DNA of 23,072 bases from Porphyrobacter sp. (GTDB taxonomy: Bacteria > Pseudomonadota > Alphaproteobacteria > Sphingomonadales > Sphingomonadaceae), in NCBI GenBank assembly GCA_018991295.1, contig JAGKSZ010000023.1, forward strand, positions 1 through 23,072, in the 5' to 3' direction. The notes below the pieces were generated by a model that was not told the origin of the DNA, ran no database searches, and saw only the letters and a list, made by a program, of their open reading frames with translations. A program made the translations under genes and the position numbers. Each line of letters starts with the position of its first letter. The first letter of the stretch is position 1. Shown here piece after piece: positions 7,281 through 14,570 of the stretch.

Positions 7281-8954
7281 ATGACACCACCCACCCGCAG
7301 CGCGGCTGCCCTGCTGGTCGATTGCCTTGCAGCAGAAGGCGCAAGCCGGATCTTTACCGTGCCGGGCGAAAGCTTCCTTGCCGTGCTCGATGCCCTGCCC
7401 GGCCGGCCCGAAATCGACGTGGTCACCTGCCGTCAGGAAGGCGGCGTTGCCTTCATGGCCTGCGCCGATGGCGCAATGACAGGCGCACCGGGCGTCGCCT
7501 TTGTCACGCGCGGTCCCGGCGCCACCAATGCCTCGATCGGCGTGCACGTGGCCCATCAGGATTCGCAGCCGATGATCCTGTTCGTGGGCGATGTGGCGCG
7601 CAGCGCGCAGGGGCGCGAGGGCTTTCAGGAGGTCGATTTTGCCGCCTTCTTCGGCCCCATCTGCAAATGGGCGGCGCGCATCGATGATCCGGCGCGCATC
7701 CCCGAATATGTCGCCCGCGCCTTTGCCACCGCGATCAGCGGGCGGCCCGGCCCGGTGGTGCTGGCCCTGCCCGAAGATATGCTGGTGGAGCACGTGCCCG
7801 CATCGCTTGCCCCCCGCCCGCGTGCACTGCGCCCCGCGCAGGCCGTGTGCCCCGATGCGATGCGCGCCCTGTTCGATCTGATTGGCGATGCCGCCAGCCC
7901 CATCGCCATCATCGGCGGGGCCGGCTGGAACGCCAAGGCGCGCGAATATTTCCAGCAATTTGCCGAACGCATCGGCCTGCCCGTGGCAACTGCCTTCCGC
8001 CGTCAGGATGCGATTGCGCCCTCATCGCCGGTCTATGCGGGCAACCTTGGCTATGGGCCGAACCCCCGGCTCGTCGAGCGGGTGAAGAACGCCGATCTCA
8101 TCATCGCGGTGGGCGCGCGATTGGGCGAGGCAACCACCGATGGCTATAGCGTGCCCACCCTCGAACATCCCGGGCAGACGCTGGTCCACATCCATCCCGA
8201 TCCGGAGGAACTGGGCCGGGTTTACCGCACCGATCTGGCGCTGTGCTGTTCGGTCGATGAATTTGCCGAGTGCGCGGCGCTGTGGGACAGCGAGGATATC
8301 ATCCCCTTTGATGCCGGGGGGCAGGCCCATGCCGAATGGCTGGCGTGGTCAACCCCGCAGCCTTCGGACGCCGCGATGGACCTTGGGGCCTGTGTGGGTG
8401 CGATGCGCGAAATGCTCCCCGAAGATACGATCATCTGCAACGGTGCGGGCAATTTTGCCGGGTGGTGGCACCGCTACTGGCGCTATGCCGCCTATCCGGG
8501 CCAGCTTGCCCCCACCTGCGGAGCGATGGGATACGGGGTTCCGGCGGCGGTCGCAGCGGGCTTGCGCTTTCCGGAACGCACCGTGGTGGCCGTGGCAGGT
8601 GACGGGGATTTCCTGATGAACGGTCAGGAACTGGCCACGGCTGCGCAATATGGCGCATCGCTGATCGTGGTGGTGGTGGACAACGGCGCCTATGGCACGA
8701 TCCGGATGCATCAGGAGCGCGAATATCCGGGCCGCGTGTCTGCCACCGGGCTTGCCAACCCCGATTTTGCAATGCTGGGGGCGGCCTATGGCGCGTGGAG
8801 CGTGCGCGCCGAAACCACCGCCCAGTTCATCGCCGCGCTGGAGGAGGCAAGGGGGCGCAGGGGCCTTCGCCTGATCCACGCGCTCACCGATCTCGAACGC
8901 ATCGCCGCCAGCGGCGCGACGATCAGCGGCCTGCGCAAGAACGCCGGCTTATAG
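7281..8954 (+). CDS. Thiamine-diphosphate-dependent enzyme, acetolactate-synthase-like
   Basis: 557 residues with the three-domain plan of the IlvB/pyruvate-decarboxylase family. The N-terminal pyrimidine-binding domain contains VPGESFLAVLDAL and the conserved catalytic Glu53 in CRQEGG. A central domain follows (about 190-330). The C-terminal domain has the diphosphate motif starting GDGDFLMNG at 440 and closing at Asp467-Asn468. Such enzymes carry out carboligation or decarboxylation of 2-oxo acids. No ilvN regulatory subunit is nearby, and the sequence is not the canonical IlvB, so the substrate is unknown. The ATG at 7281 is chosen because GGGAG lies ten bases upstream; an in-frame TTG at 7275 would sit too close to it. 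Confidence 0.85.
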   Translation: MTPPTRSAAALLVDCLAAEGASRIFTVPGESFLAVLDALPGRPEIDVVTCRQEGGVAFMACADGAMTGAPGVAFVTRGPGATNASIGVHVAHQDSQPMILFVGDVARSAQGREGFQEVDFAAFFGPICKWAARIDDPARIPEYVARAFATAISGRPGPVVLALPEDMLVEHVPASLAPRPRALRPAQAVCPDAMRALFDLIGDAASPIAIIGGAGWNAKAREYFQQFAERIGLPVATAFRRQDAIAPSSPVYAGNLGYGPNPRLVERVKNADLIIAVGARLGEATTDGYSVPTLEHPGQTLVHIHPDPEELGRVYRTDLALCCSVDEFAECAALWDSEDIIPFDAGGQAHAEWLAWSTPQPSDAAMDLGACVGAMREMLPEDTIICNGAGNFAGWWHRYWRYAAYPGQLAPTCGAMGYGVPAAVAAGLRFPERTVVAVAGDGDFLMNGQELATAAQYGASLIVVVVDNGAYGTIRMHQEREYPGRVSATGLANPDFAMLGAAYGAWSVRAETTAQFIAALEEARGRRGLRLIHALTDLERIAASGATISGLRKNAGL

Positions 8955-8973
8955 GGGGCGGTTCACAAGGTAG

Positions 8974-9061
8974 CGTCCGGACCGTGTCCGGGTGGGGTCA
9001 GGGTGAGGCCAGACCCCCTCCAGACCCCCCGCAGACCCCTGTCAGACCCCCGCTCGCCCCC
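8974..9061 (-). repeat. 11-bp tandem array beside parS1
   Basis: Eight consecutive 11-base units. On the minus strand the best four (9007-9050) read GGGGTCTG plus three variable bases. On the plus strand CAGAC occurs at 9010, 9021, 9032 and 9043, exactly 11 apart. The units at 8974-9006 and 9051-9061 are degenerate but stay in register (CCGG, CCGG, CAGG, TCGC at the core position). The array ends 11 bases before parS1. The G-rich strand carries four runs of at least four G with 6-7-base loops, which fits the G-quadruplex consensus. Confidence 0.85.
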
Positions 9062-9072
9062 CGTTTTCGTGC

Positions 9073-9088
9073 CGTTTCACGTGAAACA
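9073..9088. other. Candidate parS centromere site 1
   Basis: CGTTTCACGTGAAACA matches the chromosomal parS consensus TGTTNCACGTGAAACA at 15 of 16 positions. ParB dimers bind this palindrome, load as CTP-dependent clamps and spread, marking the origin region for segregation by ParA. The site lies between the stop codons of two convergent genes, five bases from the end of the EVE-domain gene. No parA or parB gene is in the window. Confidence 0.85.
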
Positions 9089-9092
9089 TGGT

Positions 9093-9500
9093 TCAGGCGC
9101 CGGCCATCTCGCAGATCACGGCCCATTCCGCCGGGGTGACCGCGCAAACCGACAGGCGCGACAGGCGGATCAGCTGCATCTCTGCCAGCCGCGGCTCGGC
9201 CTTGATCGCGGCAAGGGTGACAGGCCGCGCGAACTTCTGCTTGGCCTTCAGCTTGACCGCCGCCCACTTGCCGGTCTCGTCGGTGGGATCGCCGATGCCG
9301 GTGACGGTGATTTCGGCAATCCCGACAATCTCCAGCCCTTCGCGGCTGTGATAGAAGAACGCCTCGTCACCCACCTGCATTGCCATTAAATTGTTGCGCG
9401 CCAGATAGTTGCGCACCCCATCCCACGTCCCCTCGCCCTCGGCAACAAGGTCGTCCCAGCTGTATTTGAAGGGTTCGGATTTCATCAGCCAATAGGCCAT
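9093..9500 (-). CDS. EVE-domain protein (thymocyte nuclear protein 1-like)
   Basis: A 135-residue protein that is almost entirely one EVE domain of the PUA-like superfamily. Typical motifs are WLMKSEP at the N-terminus, WDGVRNYLARNN around 27-38, and GDEAFFYHS at 44-52. EVE domains form a pocket that in several studied members recognises modified bases in DNA or RNA. Free-standing bacterial copies are widespread but have no settled role. The start at ATG 9500 matches the family N-terminus. The reading frame ends just before parS1, and the gene is divergent from the c-di-GMP gene. Confidence 0.9.
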   Translation of the reverse strand: MAYWLMKSEPFKYSWDDLVAEGEGTWDGVRNYLARNNLMAMQVGDEAFFYHSREGLEIVGIAEITVTGIGDPTDETGKWAAVKLKAKQKFARPVTLAAIKAEPRLAEMQLIRLSRLSVCAVTPAEWAVICEMAGA

Positions 9501-9659
9501 GGCGCAGGCGGCTCCTGTGAAAGTGAAGCGCCCCGATAGCCCGCACTCTCGCGCTTGCCCAGCCCTGCGGCATTAACCCGATCTTTAGTGCGATCTGCGA
9601 TGAACTGCGCAAGGGCCGTGTCGGGCTGAACCGCACGCGCCATCGGTAAGGCATTGGTT

Positions 9660-11675
9660 TTGAAAGATCACACGCCAGAAAACGCCTTGCAAGCGGCCGA
9701 GCGCGATCTGATTGCGCTGGGCATTGCCGTGGCGGCGGTCATCATGCTGATCGGCACTGGCGGATCGGTGCTGCCCCAGACGCTGGATGCGCTTCTGGGT
9801 CATGGTCGGCGGCCCGATGTCCTGCTGGTCAATGCCCTGCTGCTCAATATCGCTTTGATTATCTTCGGTTGGCGGCGTTACCGCGAACTGACCCGCGAAA
9901 TTGCCGAGCGCCGCCGCGCCGAGGCCCGCGCACGGGAACTGGCCGCCACTGACCCGCTGACCGCCTGTCTCAACCGCCGCGCCATGCTTGAGGCGACCGA
10001 GGAACTGCGCGCCCGCGCCGCAGTCCGCAGCGAGGCGGTGGCCTATTGCATGCTCGATCTCGATAATTTCAAGCATATCAACGATATGCACGGCCATTCG
10101 GCGGGTGATGCAGTGCTGGTCATGCTGTGCGACAGGATTCGCGCCCTGCTCCCGGCCGAAGCGAGGCTGGCGCGGCTGGGGGGCGATGAATTCGCCTTCG
10201 TGATGGCCTATCCCGCCGGACAGACCGAGCGGATCGACGATATCGCCATCCGCCTGTTCGAAAGCATGGCCCAGCCCTTCCGCCTGCCCGAACTGACGGT
10301 CGAACTGACCATGTCGATCGGCCTTGCAACCGATCATGATGCAGACGGCACGATTGGCCTTGTGGTTGATGCTGCAACCCTGATGCACCGCGCGGACATG
10401 GCGCTCTACCACGCCAAGAAGCAGGGCCGGAACCGCTACTTCTGGTTCGAGGGCAGCATGGAAAACGAGCTGCGCTTCCGCAACCAGATCGAAGCCGGAA
10501 TCCGCCGCGGCCTTGCCAATCACGAATTCATCCCGTTCTATGAACAGCAGGTCGATCTGCAGACCGGCGCGCTGGTGGGATTTGAAATGCTCGCCCGCTG
10601 GCGTTCACCGCAGCTGGGCCTGATCAGCCCCGATATCTTCGTGCCGATTGCCGAAGAAATCGGGCTTATCAACGAATTGTCCGAAAGCCTGATGGAACAG
10701 GCCTTTGCCGATGCACGCGAGTGGGACGATTCAATCACGCTTTCGATCAACATCTCGCCCCTGCAGCTGCGCGATCCGTGGTTCGCCCAGCGGCTGCTGA
10801 AAAAGCTGGTGGCGGCCAATTTCCCCCCGCAGCGGCTGGAAATCGAGATCACCGAAAGTTGCCTGCACGAAAATGTCGGCCTCGTGCGCTCGATGATCGT
10901 CTCCTTGCGCAATCAGGGCGTGAAGATCGCGCTCGATGATTTCGGCACGGGCTATTCATCGCTCGGCTATCTCAAGCATGGCCATTTCGACAAGATCAAG
11001 ATCGACCAGAGCTTCGTGCGTGGCTGCACCGAAAACGGCGACATCAACCCGGCGATCATCGCCGCCATCGTCGCGCTGGCCAAGGCGCTGGGGATGGAGA
11101 CGGTGGCCGAAGGCGTGGAGGCGATGGACGAGCTTGAGCTGGTCCGGGATCGCGGCGCCGATCTGGTGCAGGGCTATATCTTCTCGCGTCCGATCACGCA
11201 GGATCAGGTGCTGGCCCAGTTCCGCGAAGGCTCGGGGATGTTCCGCCCCAGCGGCCCGCCGCGCCACCGTTCGGAACGCATCACCATCTTCCGCAAGGTC
11301 GGCCTGATCCACGAAGATCATTATTACGACGTGATCCTCAGGAACCTGTCCAAGACAGGGGCGCGGATCAACGGGCTGGCAGGGGTGCCGGTGGGCACGG
11401 ACGTTGTGCTCGATCTGGGCCACGGGCAGTTGGTGGTGAGCAAGGTCGTCAACGCCAGCGAGAACAGCCAGGGCCTCAAGTTCGAGACCCCGCTGATCAG
11501 CGATGGCGGCGGCGGGTTCATGACCCGGCACCGCATCTCGCCCTATTCGCTGGCCGAGGCGGGCATTCCGCTGGCCGCGCTGGGTGCAGGGGCCTTCCCG
11601 CTGGCCAAGTGGCGCGAGGCCAACAAGACCATCCCCAAGTTCACGCAGCTGGAACTGAGCGTCCCCAACCACTGA
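9660..11675 (+). CDS. Membrane-anchored GGDEF-EAL-PilZ cyclic-di-GMP protein
   Basis: About 671 residues. Two N-terminal hydrophobic helices (about 18-39 and 56-75) precede a GGDEF diguanylate cyclase domain with an intact GGDEF at 174-178 and no RxxD inhibitory site at the expected position before it. The EAL domain has EML at 309-311, but keeps NISPLQL, ITESC, DDFGTG (Asp426-Asp427), KIDQSF and TVAEGVE, so it is probably an active phosphodiesterase. A C-terminal PilZ-like domain has NLSKTG at 562-567, preceded by RHRSER, whose arginine spacing is not the exact RxxxR. The start is TTG: at 9660 an AAGG sits eight bases upstream, while the TTG at 9654 is only two bases from it. The gene is flanked by both parS sites. 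Confidence 0.9.
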   Translation: MKDHTPENALQAAERDLIALGIAVAAVIMLIGTGGSVLPQTLDALLGHGRRPDVLLVNALLLNIALIIFGWRRYRELTREIAERRRAEARARELAATDPLTACLNRRAMLEATEELRARAAVRSEAVAYCMLDLDNFKHINDMHGHSAGDAVLVMLCDRIRALLPAEARLARLGGDEFAFVMAYPAGQTERIDDIAIRLFESMAQPFRLPELTVELTMSIGLATDHDADGTIGLVVDAATLMHRADMALYHAKKQGRNRYFWFEGSMENELRFRNQIEAGIRRGLANHEFIPFYEQQVDLQTGALVGFEMLARWRSPQLGLISPDIFVPIAEEIGLINELSESLMEQAFADAREWDDSITLSINISPLQLRDPWFAQRLLKKLVAANFPPQRLEIEITESCLHENVGLVRSMIVSLRNQGVKIALDDFGTGYSSLGYLKHGHFDKIKIDQSFVRGCTENGDINPAIIAAIVALAKALGMETVAEGVEAMDELELVRDRGADLVQGYIFSRPITQDQVLAQFREGSGMFRPSGPPRHRSERITIFRKVGLIHEDHYYDVILRNLSKTGARINGLAGVPVGTDVVLDLGHGQLVVSKVVNASENSQGLKFETPLISDGGGGFMTRHRISPYSLAEAGIPLAALGAGAFPLAKWREANKTIPKFTQLELSVPNH

Positions 11676-11691
11676 TGCCCCCTGCCCGCCA

Positions 11692-11707
11692 TGTTCCACG
11701 TGAAACA
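11692..11707. other. parS centromere site 2
   Basis: TGTTCCACGTGAAACA matches all 16 positions of the parS consensus TGTTNCACGTGAAACA. It lies 16 bases after the stop of the GGDEF-EAL-PilZ gene, in the gap between that gene and the convergent queF. Its centre is about 2.62 kb from that of parS1. A perfect 16-base match at an intergenic position makes chance unlikely. Confidence 0.92.
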
Positions 11708-11717
11708 TCGGGCAAGG

Positions 11718-11783
11718 CGGGTCTGGCGGGGGTCTGCGAGGGGTCTGGCAGGGGTCTGCGCCCGGTTTGCCGCGGGTCTGCGG
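11718..11783 (+). repeat. 11-bp tandem array beside parS2
   Basis: Six units of exactly 11 bases start ten bases after parS2. GTCTG occurs at 11721, 11732, 11743, 11754 and 11776, with a one-base variant GTTTG at 11765. The unit is GGGGTCTG plus three variable bases, the same as the array at parS1 read away from its parS. Two weaker units may continue to about 11805. Four G-runs with 6-7-base loops on the plus strand fit the G-quadruplex consensus. Confidence 0.88.
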
Positions 11784-11830
11784 CGATGCTGGCAGGGCCC
11801 TGTGCAATCGGCCTGTTGGATGCGACCGCC

Positions 11831-12304
11831 CTACCCCCTGCCGCGGTAGGATGGCACGCCCTGATCGGGCAGCCACAATCCTTCCGGCGGCGCACCCGAT
11901 TGCCAGAACACATCGATCGGGATGCCCCCGCGCGGATACCAGTAGCCGCCGATCCGCAGCCATTGCGGGCGCATTTCTTCAAACAGGCGCACCCCGATGC
12001 CCACGGTCACATCCTCGTGAAAGCCGTTGTGGTTGCGGAAAGACCCCAGAAACAGCTTGAGGCTCTTGCTCTCCACGATCGTCTCGCCCGGCACATAATC
12101 GATCACCAGATGGGCAAAATCGGGCTGGTTCGTCACCGGGCACAGCGAGGTAAACTCGGGCGAGACAAACCGCACCAGATAGGTCAGGCCGGGGCGCGGA
12201 TTGGGGACATAATCGAGCACCGCTTCTTCGGGCGAGGCCGGCAGCGGCGTGTCCTTGCCGAGGAATTGCGGGGCGGGCTTGGGGCGTTCGGGCGTGTTCG
12301 TCAT
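11831..12304 (-). CDS. queF: NADPH-dependent 7-cyano-7-deazaguanine (preQ0) reductase
   Basis: A 157-residue unimodular (type I) QueF, which reduces the nitrile of preQ0 to the amine preQ1 on the way to queuosine in tRNA. The catalytic Cys55 in SLCPVTNQPDF, Asp62, the QueF motif ESKSLK at 78-83 and His96-Glu97 in GFHED are all present. Their numbering equals that of the well-studied Bacillus enzyme when translation starts at the ATG at 12304. A longer in-frame start at 12367 would add 21 residues lacking family similarity, so I rejected it. No other queuosine gene is in the window. The gene converges on parS2 and its array. Confidence 0.95.
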   Translation of the reverse strand: MTNTPERPKPAPQFLGKDTPLPASPEEAVLDYVPNPRPGLTYLVRFVSPEFTSLCPVTNQPDFAHLVIDYVPGETIVESKSLKLFLGSFRNHNGFHEDVTVGIGVRLFEEMRPQWLRIGGYWYPRGGIPIDVFWQSGAPPEGLWLPDQGVPSYRGRG

Positions 12305-12455
12305 GGGAGCGGCTGTTGCCTTGAATGGGGGATGGGTGCAAGCGGGCAACTGGACGAGGGGCGTCAAGGTTCCCTATGGGGCAAGCAATTGTTCATCTGG
12401 CCCCAGCCAGTTTCCCGCCTGCCTGCTTCACGCCAGTATTGTCTGACCGATCCTG

Positions 12456-13652
12456 ATGCGCCCCACCGCCGCCCCTTTTCTGCTTTGCTCCGCAGCCGCA
12501 ATGGCGGCGCTGTGGCTGGCCGCGCCGCTGGAGGCCCAGCAAAGCTTTGAACTGCCGCCTGCACGGCCCACACCCACGCCCGCCCCGGCAGGCCCGGCCG
12601 ATGAACGCGCCGGGATTGCCATTCCGCCGAGGAGCCAGCCTTCGGCCCCGGCCCCGGCCCCGGCCCCGCCCCCTTCGCCCAGCGTGCAGGCAGCACCTGC
12701 ACCAGCCGCGACCCCGGTGGTGCAGCCGCTCCCTTCGGCCCCGCCATCTGCTTCACCCTCTGCCCCGGCCAGAACGCCCACGCCGCGCCCATCGGGCCAG
12801 CCTGCCCCTGCGCAGCGCACCGACGGGACGCCTGCACCCGCCCCGTCCGCACCAGCATCAGCCGCTGCCAGCCTGCCGGAGACATCTGCGCCCCTGCCCG
12901 CACCTGCGGCGCTGCCTTCGGGCACCCCCCTGCCCGCAGACCCCGCGCTGGCAAGCCCGCCTGCCGGGCCAGACCTGACCGAGATCGCAAGCCAAGAGCT
13001 TGGCGCCCTGCCCGCATGGTGGCTCTACGCCGCCCTCGGGCTCGGCGCTGCCATCCTTGTGCTGGCAGGCGGTGCATGGGCATGGCGGCGGCGCAGGCCC
13101 AGAACCCTGCGCCTTGCAGCGCCGGTGGCAGGCGCAGCCGGCGATACCGCCTCCGACAGCGCGCCGCTGCGCCTTGATCTTGCGCTCGATATCACCTCGG
13201 CCAGCCGCAGCGTGATGATGTTCACGATCCAATATCGCCTCACCATCGCCAACCGCTGCGAACGCGCGGTCAATGATCTGAACGCCGCGGCACGGCTCGT
13301 GTGCGCCAAATCCAGTGTGGCAGGCGGTGCGGCAGGGGCGGCGCAGGGGCTGGAAAGCATCGCGCGGATCGGCCCGCATCAGGCGCGCTCCATCACCGGC
13401 ACGCTGCAACTGCCGCTGGCGGCGATCACCCCATTGCGGCAGGGGCAAACCCCGCTGTTCATCCCGCTTGTCCATGTCACGCTGGAGGGGGAAAACCTGC
13501 CCGCCGACACCCGCACCTTCGTGATCGGCACGCCGAGCGCAAGCGGAAGGGTGCACCCCATCCCGCTCGATCAGCCGCCGGGCGGGATTGCCGGGCTGGT
13601 GGCGCAGCTGATCGCCCCTGCGGCCACCCCCTCGCCTGCCGCCGCTGCCTGA
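12456..13652 (+). CDS. Proline/alanine-rich single-pass membrane protein, unknown function
   Basis: 398 residues in four parts. There is a signal peptide (about 1-28, ending LAAPLEAQQ), then a long low-complexity Pro/Ala linker (about 35-175). One membrane helix (about 187-209, WWLYAALGLGAAILVLAGG) is followed by a basic stop-transfer patch. A C-terminal domain of about 170 residues has beta-strand-like alternation (for example FTIQYRLTIANR). The layout suggests a periplasmic linker and a cytoplasmic C-terminal domain. I recognise no family. It is divergent from queF, separated by 151 bases. Part of the linker is encoded by a hexanucleotide repeat, so its length may vary between strains. The ATG at 12456 gives a good signal peptide. 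Confidence 0.75.
   Translation: MRPTAAPFLLCSAAAMAALWLAAPLEAQQSFELPPARPTPTPAPAGPADERAGIAIPPRSQPSAPAPAPAPPPSPSVQAAPAPAATPVVQPLPSAPPSASPSAPARTPTPRPSGQPAPAQRTDGTPAPAPSAPASAAASLPETSAPLPAPAALPSGTPLPADPALASPPAGPDLTEIASQELGALPAWWLYAALGLGAAILVLAGGAWAWRRRRPRTLRLAAPVAGAAGDTASDSAPLRLDLALDITSASRSVMMFTIQYRLTIANRCERAVNDLNAAARLVCAKSSVAGGAAGAAQGLESIARIGPHQARSITGTLQLPLAAITPLRQGQTPLFIPLVHVTLEGENLPADTRTFVIGTPSASGRVHPIPLDQPPGGIAGLVAQLIAPAATPSPAAAA
12644..12667 (+). repeat. GGCCCC hexanucleotide microsatellite inside the Pro-rich gene
   Basis: Four perfect GGCCCC copies (12644-12667), followed by a C-run, encode alternating Pro and Ala. Six-base units keep the reading frame when copies are gained or lost, so the linker length could vary by slippage without breaking the protein. 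Confidence 0.7.
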
Positions 13653-13712
13653 CGGGCAGATCGGCCCGCACGCCCTTTGCACCCGCGTGCGCGGCGCGCT
13701 AGGGTTGCAGGC

Positions 13713-14570
13713 ATGACCACGCTTCCTGCCTCGCTTGTCACCACTGAGTGGCTGGCCGAACATCTTGGCGCACCCGGCCTTGCGGTGCTCGATGCCTCCT
13801 ATCACCTGCCCGCCGCCGCGCGCGATGCGCAGGCCGAATTTGCCGCAGCGCATATTCCGGGGGCGCGCTTCCTTGATCTGGCAAGCCTTTACGATGCGGC
13901 CTCAAGCGTGCCCTATGCCTTCCCCACGCCCGATCAGCTGGCAACGCGGCTGGCGGCCCTTGGCGTGGGTCCGCAAGATGCGATCGTCATCTATGATGAC
14001 AGCGCGATCCGCACTTCGGCGCGGGCGTGGTTCGTGCTGACGGCAAGCGGACGGGGCAACGTGGCGATCCTTGACGGGGGGCTTGGCAAGTGGCGCGGCG
14101 AGGGCCACCCGCTTGAGGGCGGCGTGGCACAGACCGCCCCTGCTGCCCCTGCCGCATTCACCGCCCCCACCCGCGTGCGCACCAAGGCCGATATGCTCGC
14201 CAACCTCGAAAGCCGCGCCGCACAGGTGCTCGATGCGCGCGCGGCTGACCGGGTCTATGGCAGCGGTATCGATCCGGTCCACGGCGGCCAGAACGGACGG
14301 ATTCCGGGGGCGAAGAACCTGCCTTTCAATGCTGTCTTCCGGGATGACGGCACCTATCACTCGCCCGAAACCTTGCGCGCCCTGTTCTTGGCTGCGGGCA
14401 TTGATCTGGCCCAGCCGATCACCGCATCCTGCGGCAGCGGGGTTACCGCCAGCGTGCTGCTGTTCGCGCTGCATCTGGTGGGGGTGGATGCGGCCGCGCT
14501 TTATGATGGCAGCTGGAGCGAATGGGGCGCTGATCCCGATACCCCCAAGCAGCAGGGCCCGGACGCATGA
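13713..14570 (+). CDS. sseA: 3-mercaptopyruvate sulfurtransferase
   Basis: 285 residues forming two rhodanese domains. The second holds the active-site Cys240 in CGSGVTA, the loop typical of mercaptopyruvate sulfurtransferases rather than thiosulfate rhodaneses. The enzyme moves sulfur from 3-mercaptopyruvate, a cysteine breakdown product, to thiols or cyanide in the cytoplasm. The ATG at 13713 has AGGG about eight bases upstream; an in-frame TTG at 13677 would add 12 Arg-rich residues outside the family. The last bases overlap the metC start (ATGA), so the two are translationally coupled and probably belong to one sulfur-amino-acid operon. Confidence 0.93.
   Translation: MTTLPASLVTTEWLAEHLGAPGLAVLDASYHLPAAARDAQAEFAAAHIPGARFLDLASLYDAASSVPYAFPTPDQLATRLAALGVGPQDAIVIYDDSAIRTSARAWFVLTASGRGNVAILDGGLGKWRGEGHPLEGGVAQTAPAAPAAFTAPTRVRTKADMLANLESRAAQVLDARAADRVYGSGIDPVHGGQNGRIPGAKNLPFNAVFRDDGTYHSPETLRALFLAAGIDLAQPITASCGSGVTASVLLFALHLVGVDAAALYDGSWSEWGADPDTPKQQGPDA

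Noticed and set aside
8974..9061. Array considered as a CRISPR or minisatellite-coding region
   Set aside because: Units are 11 bases with no unique spacers, no cas genes are in the window, and the array is intergenic.
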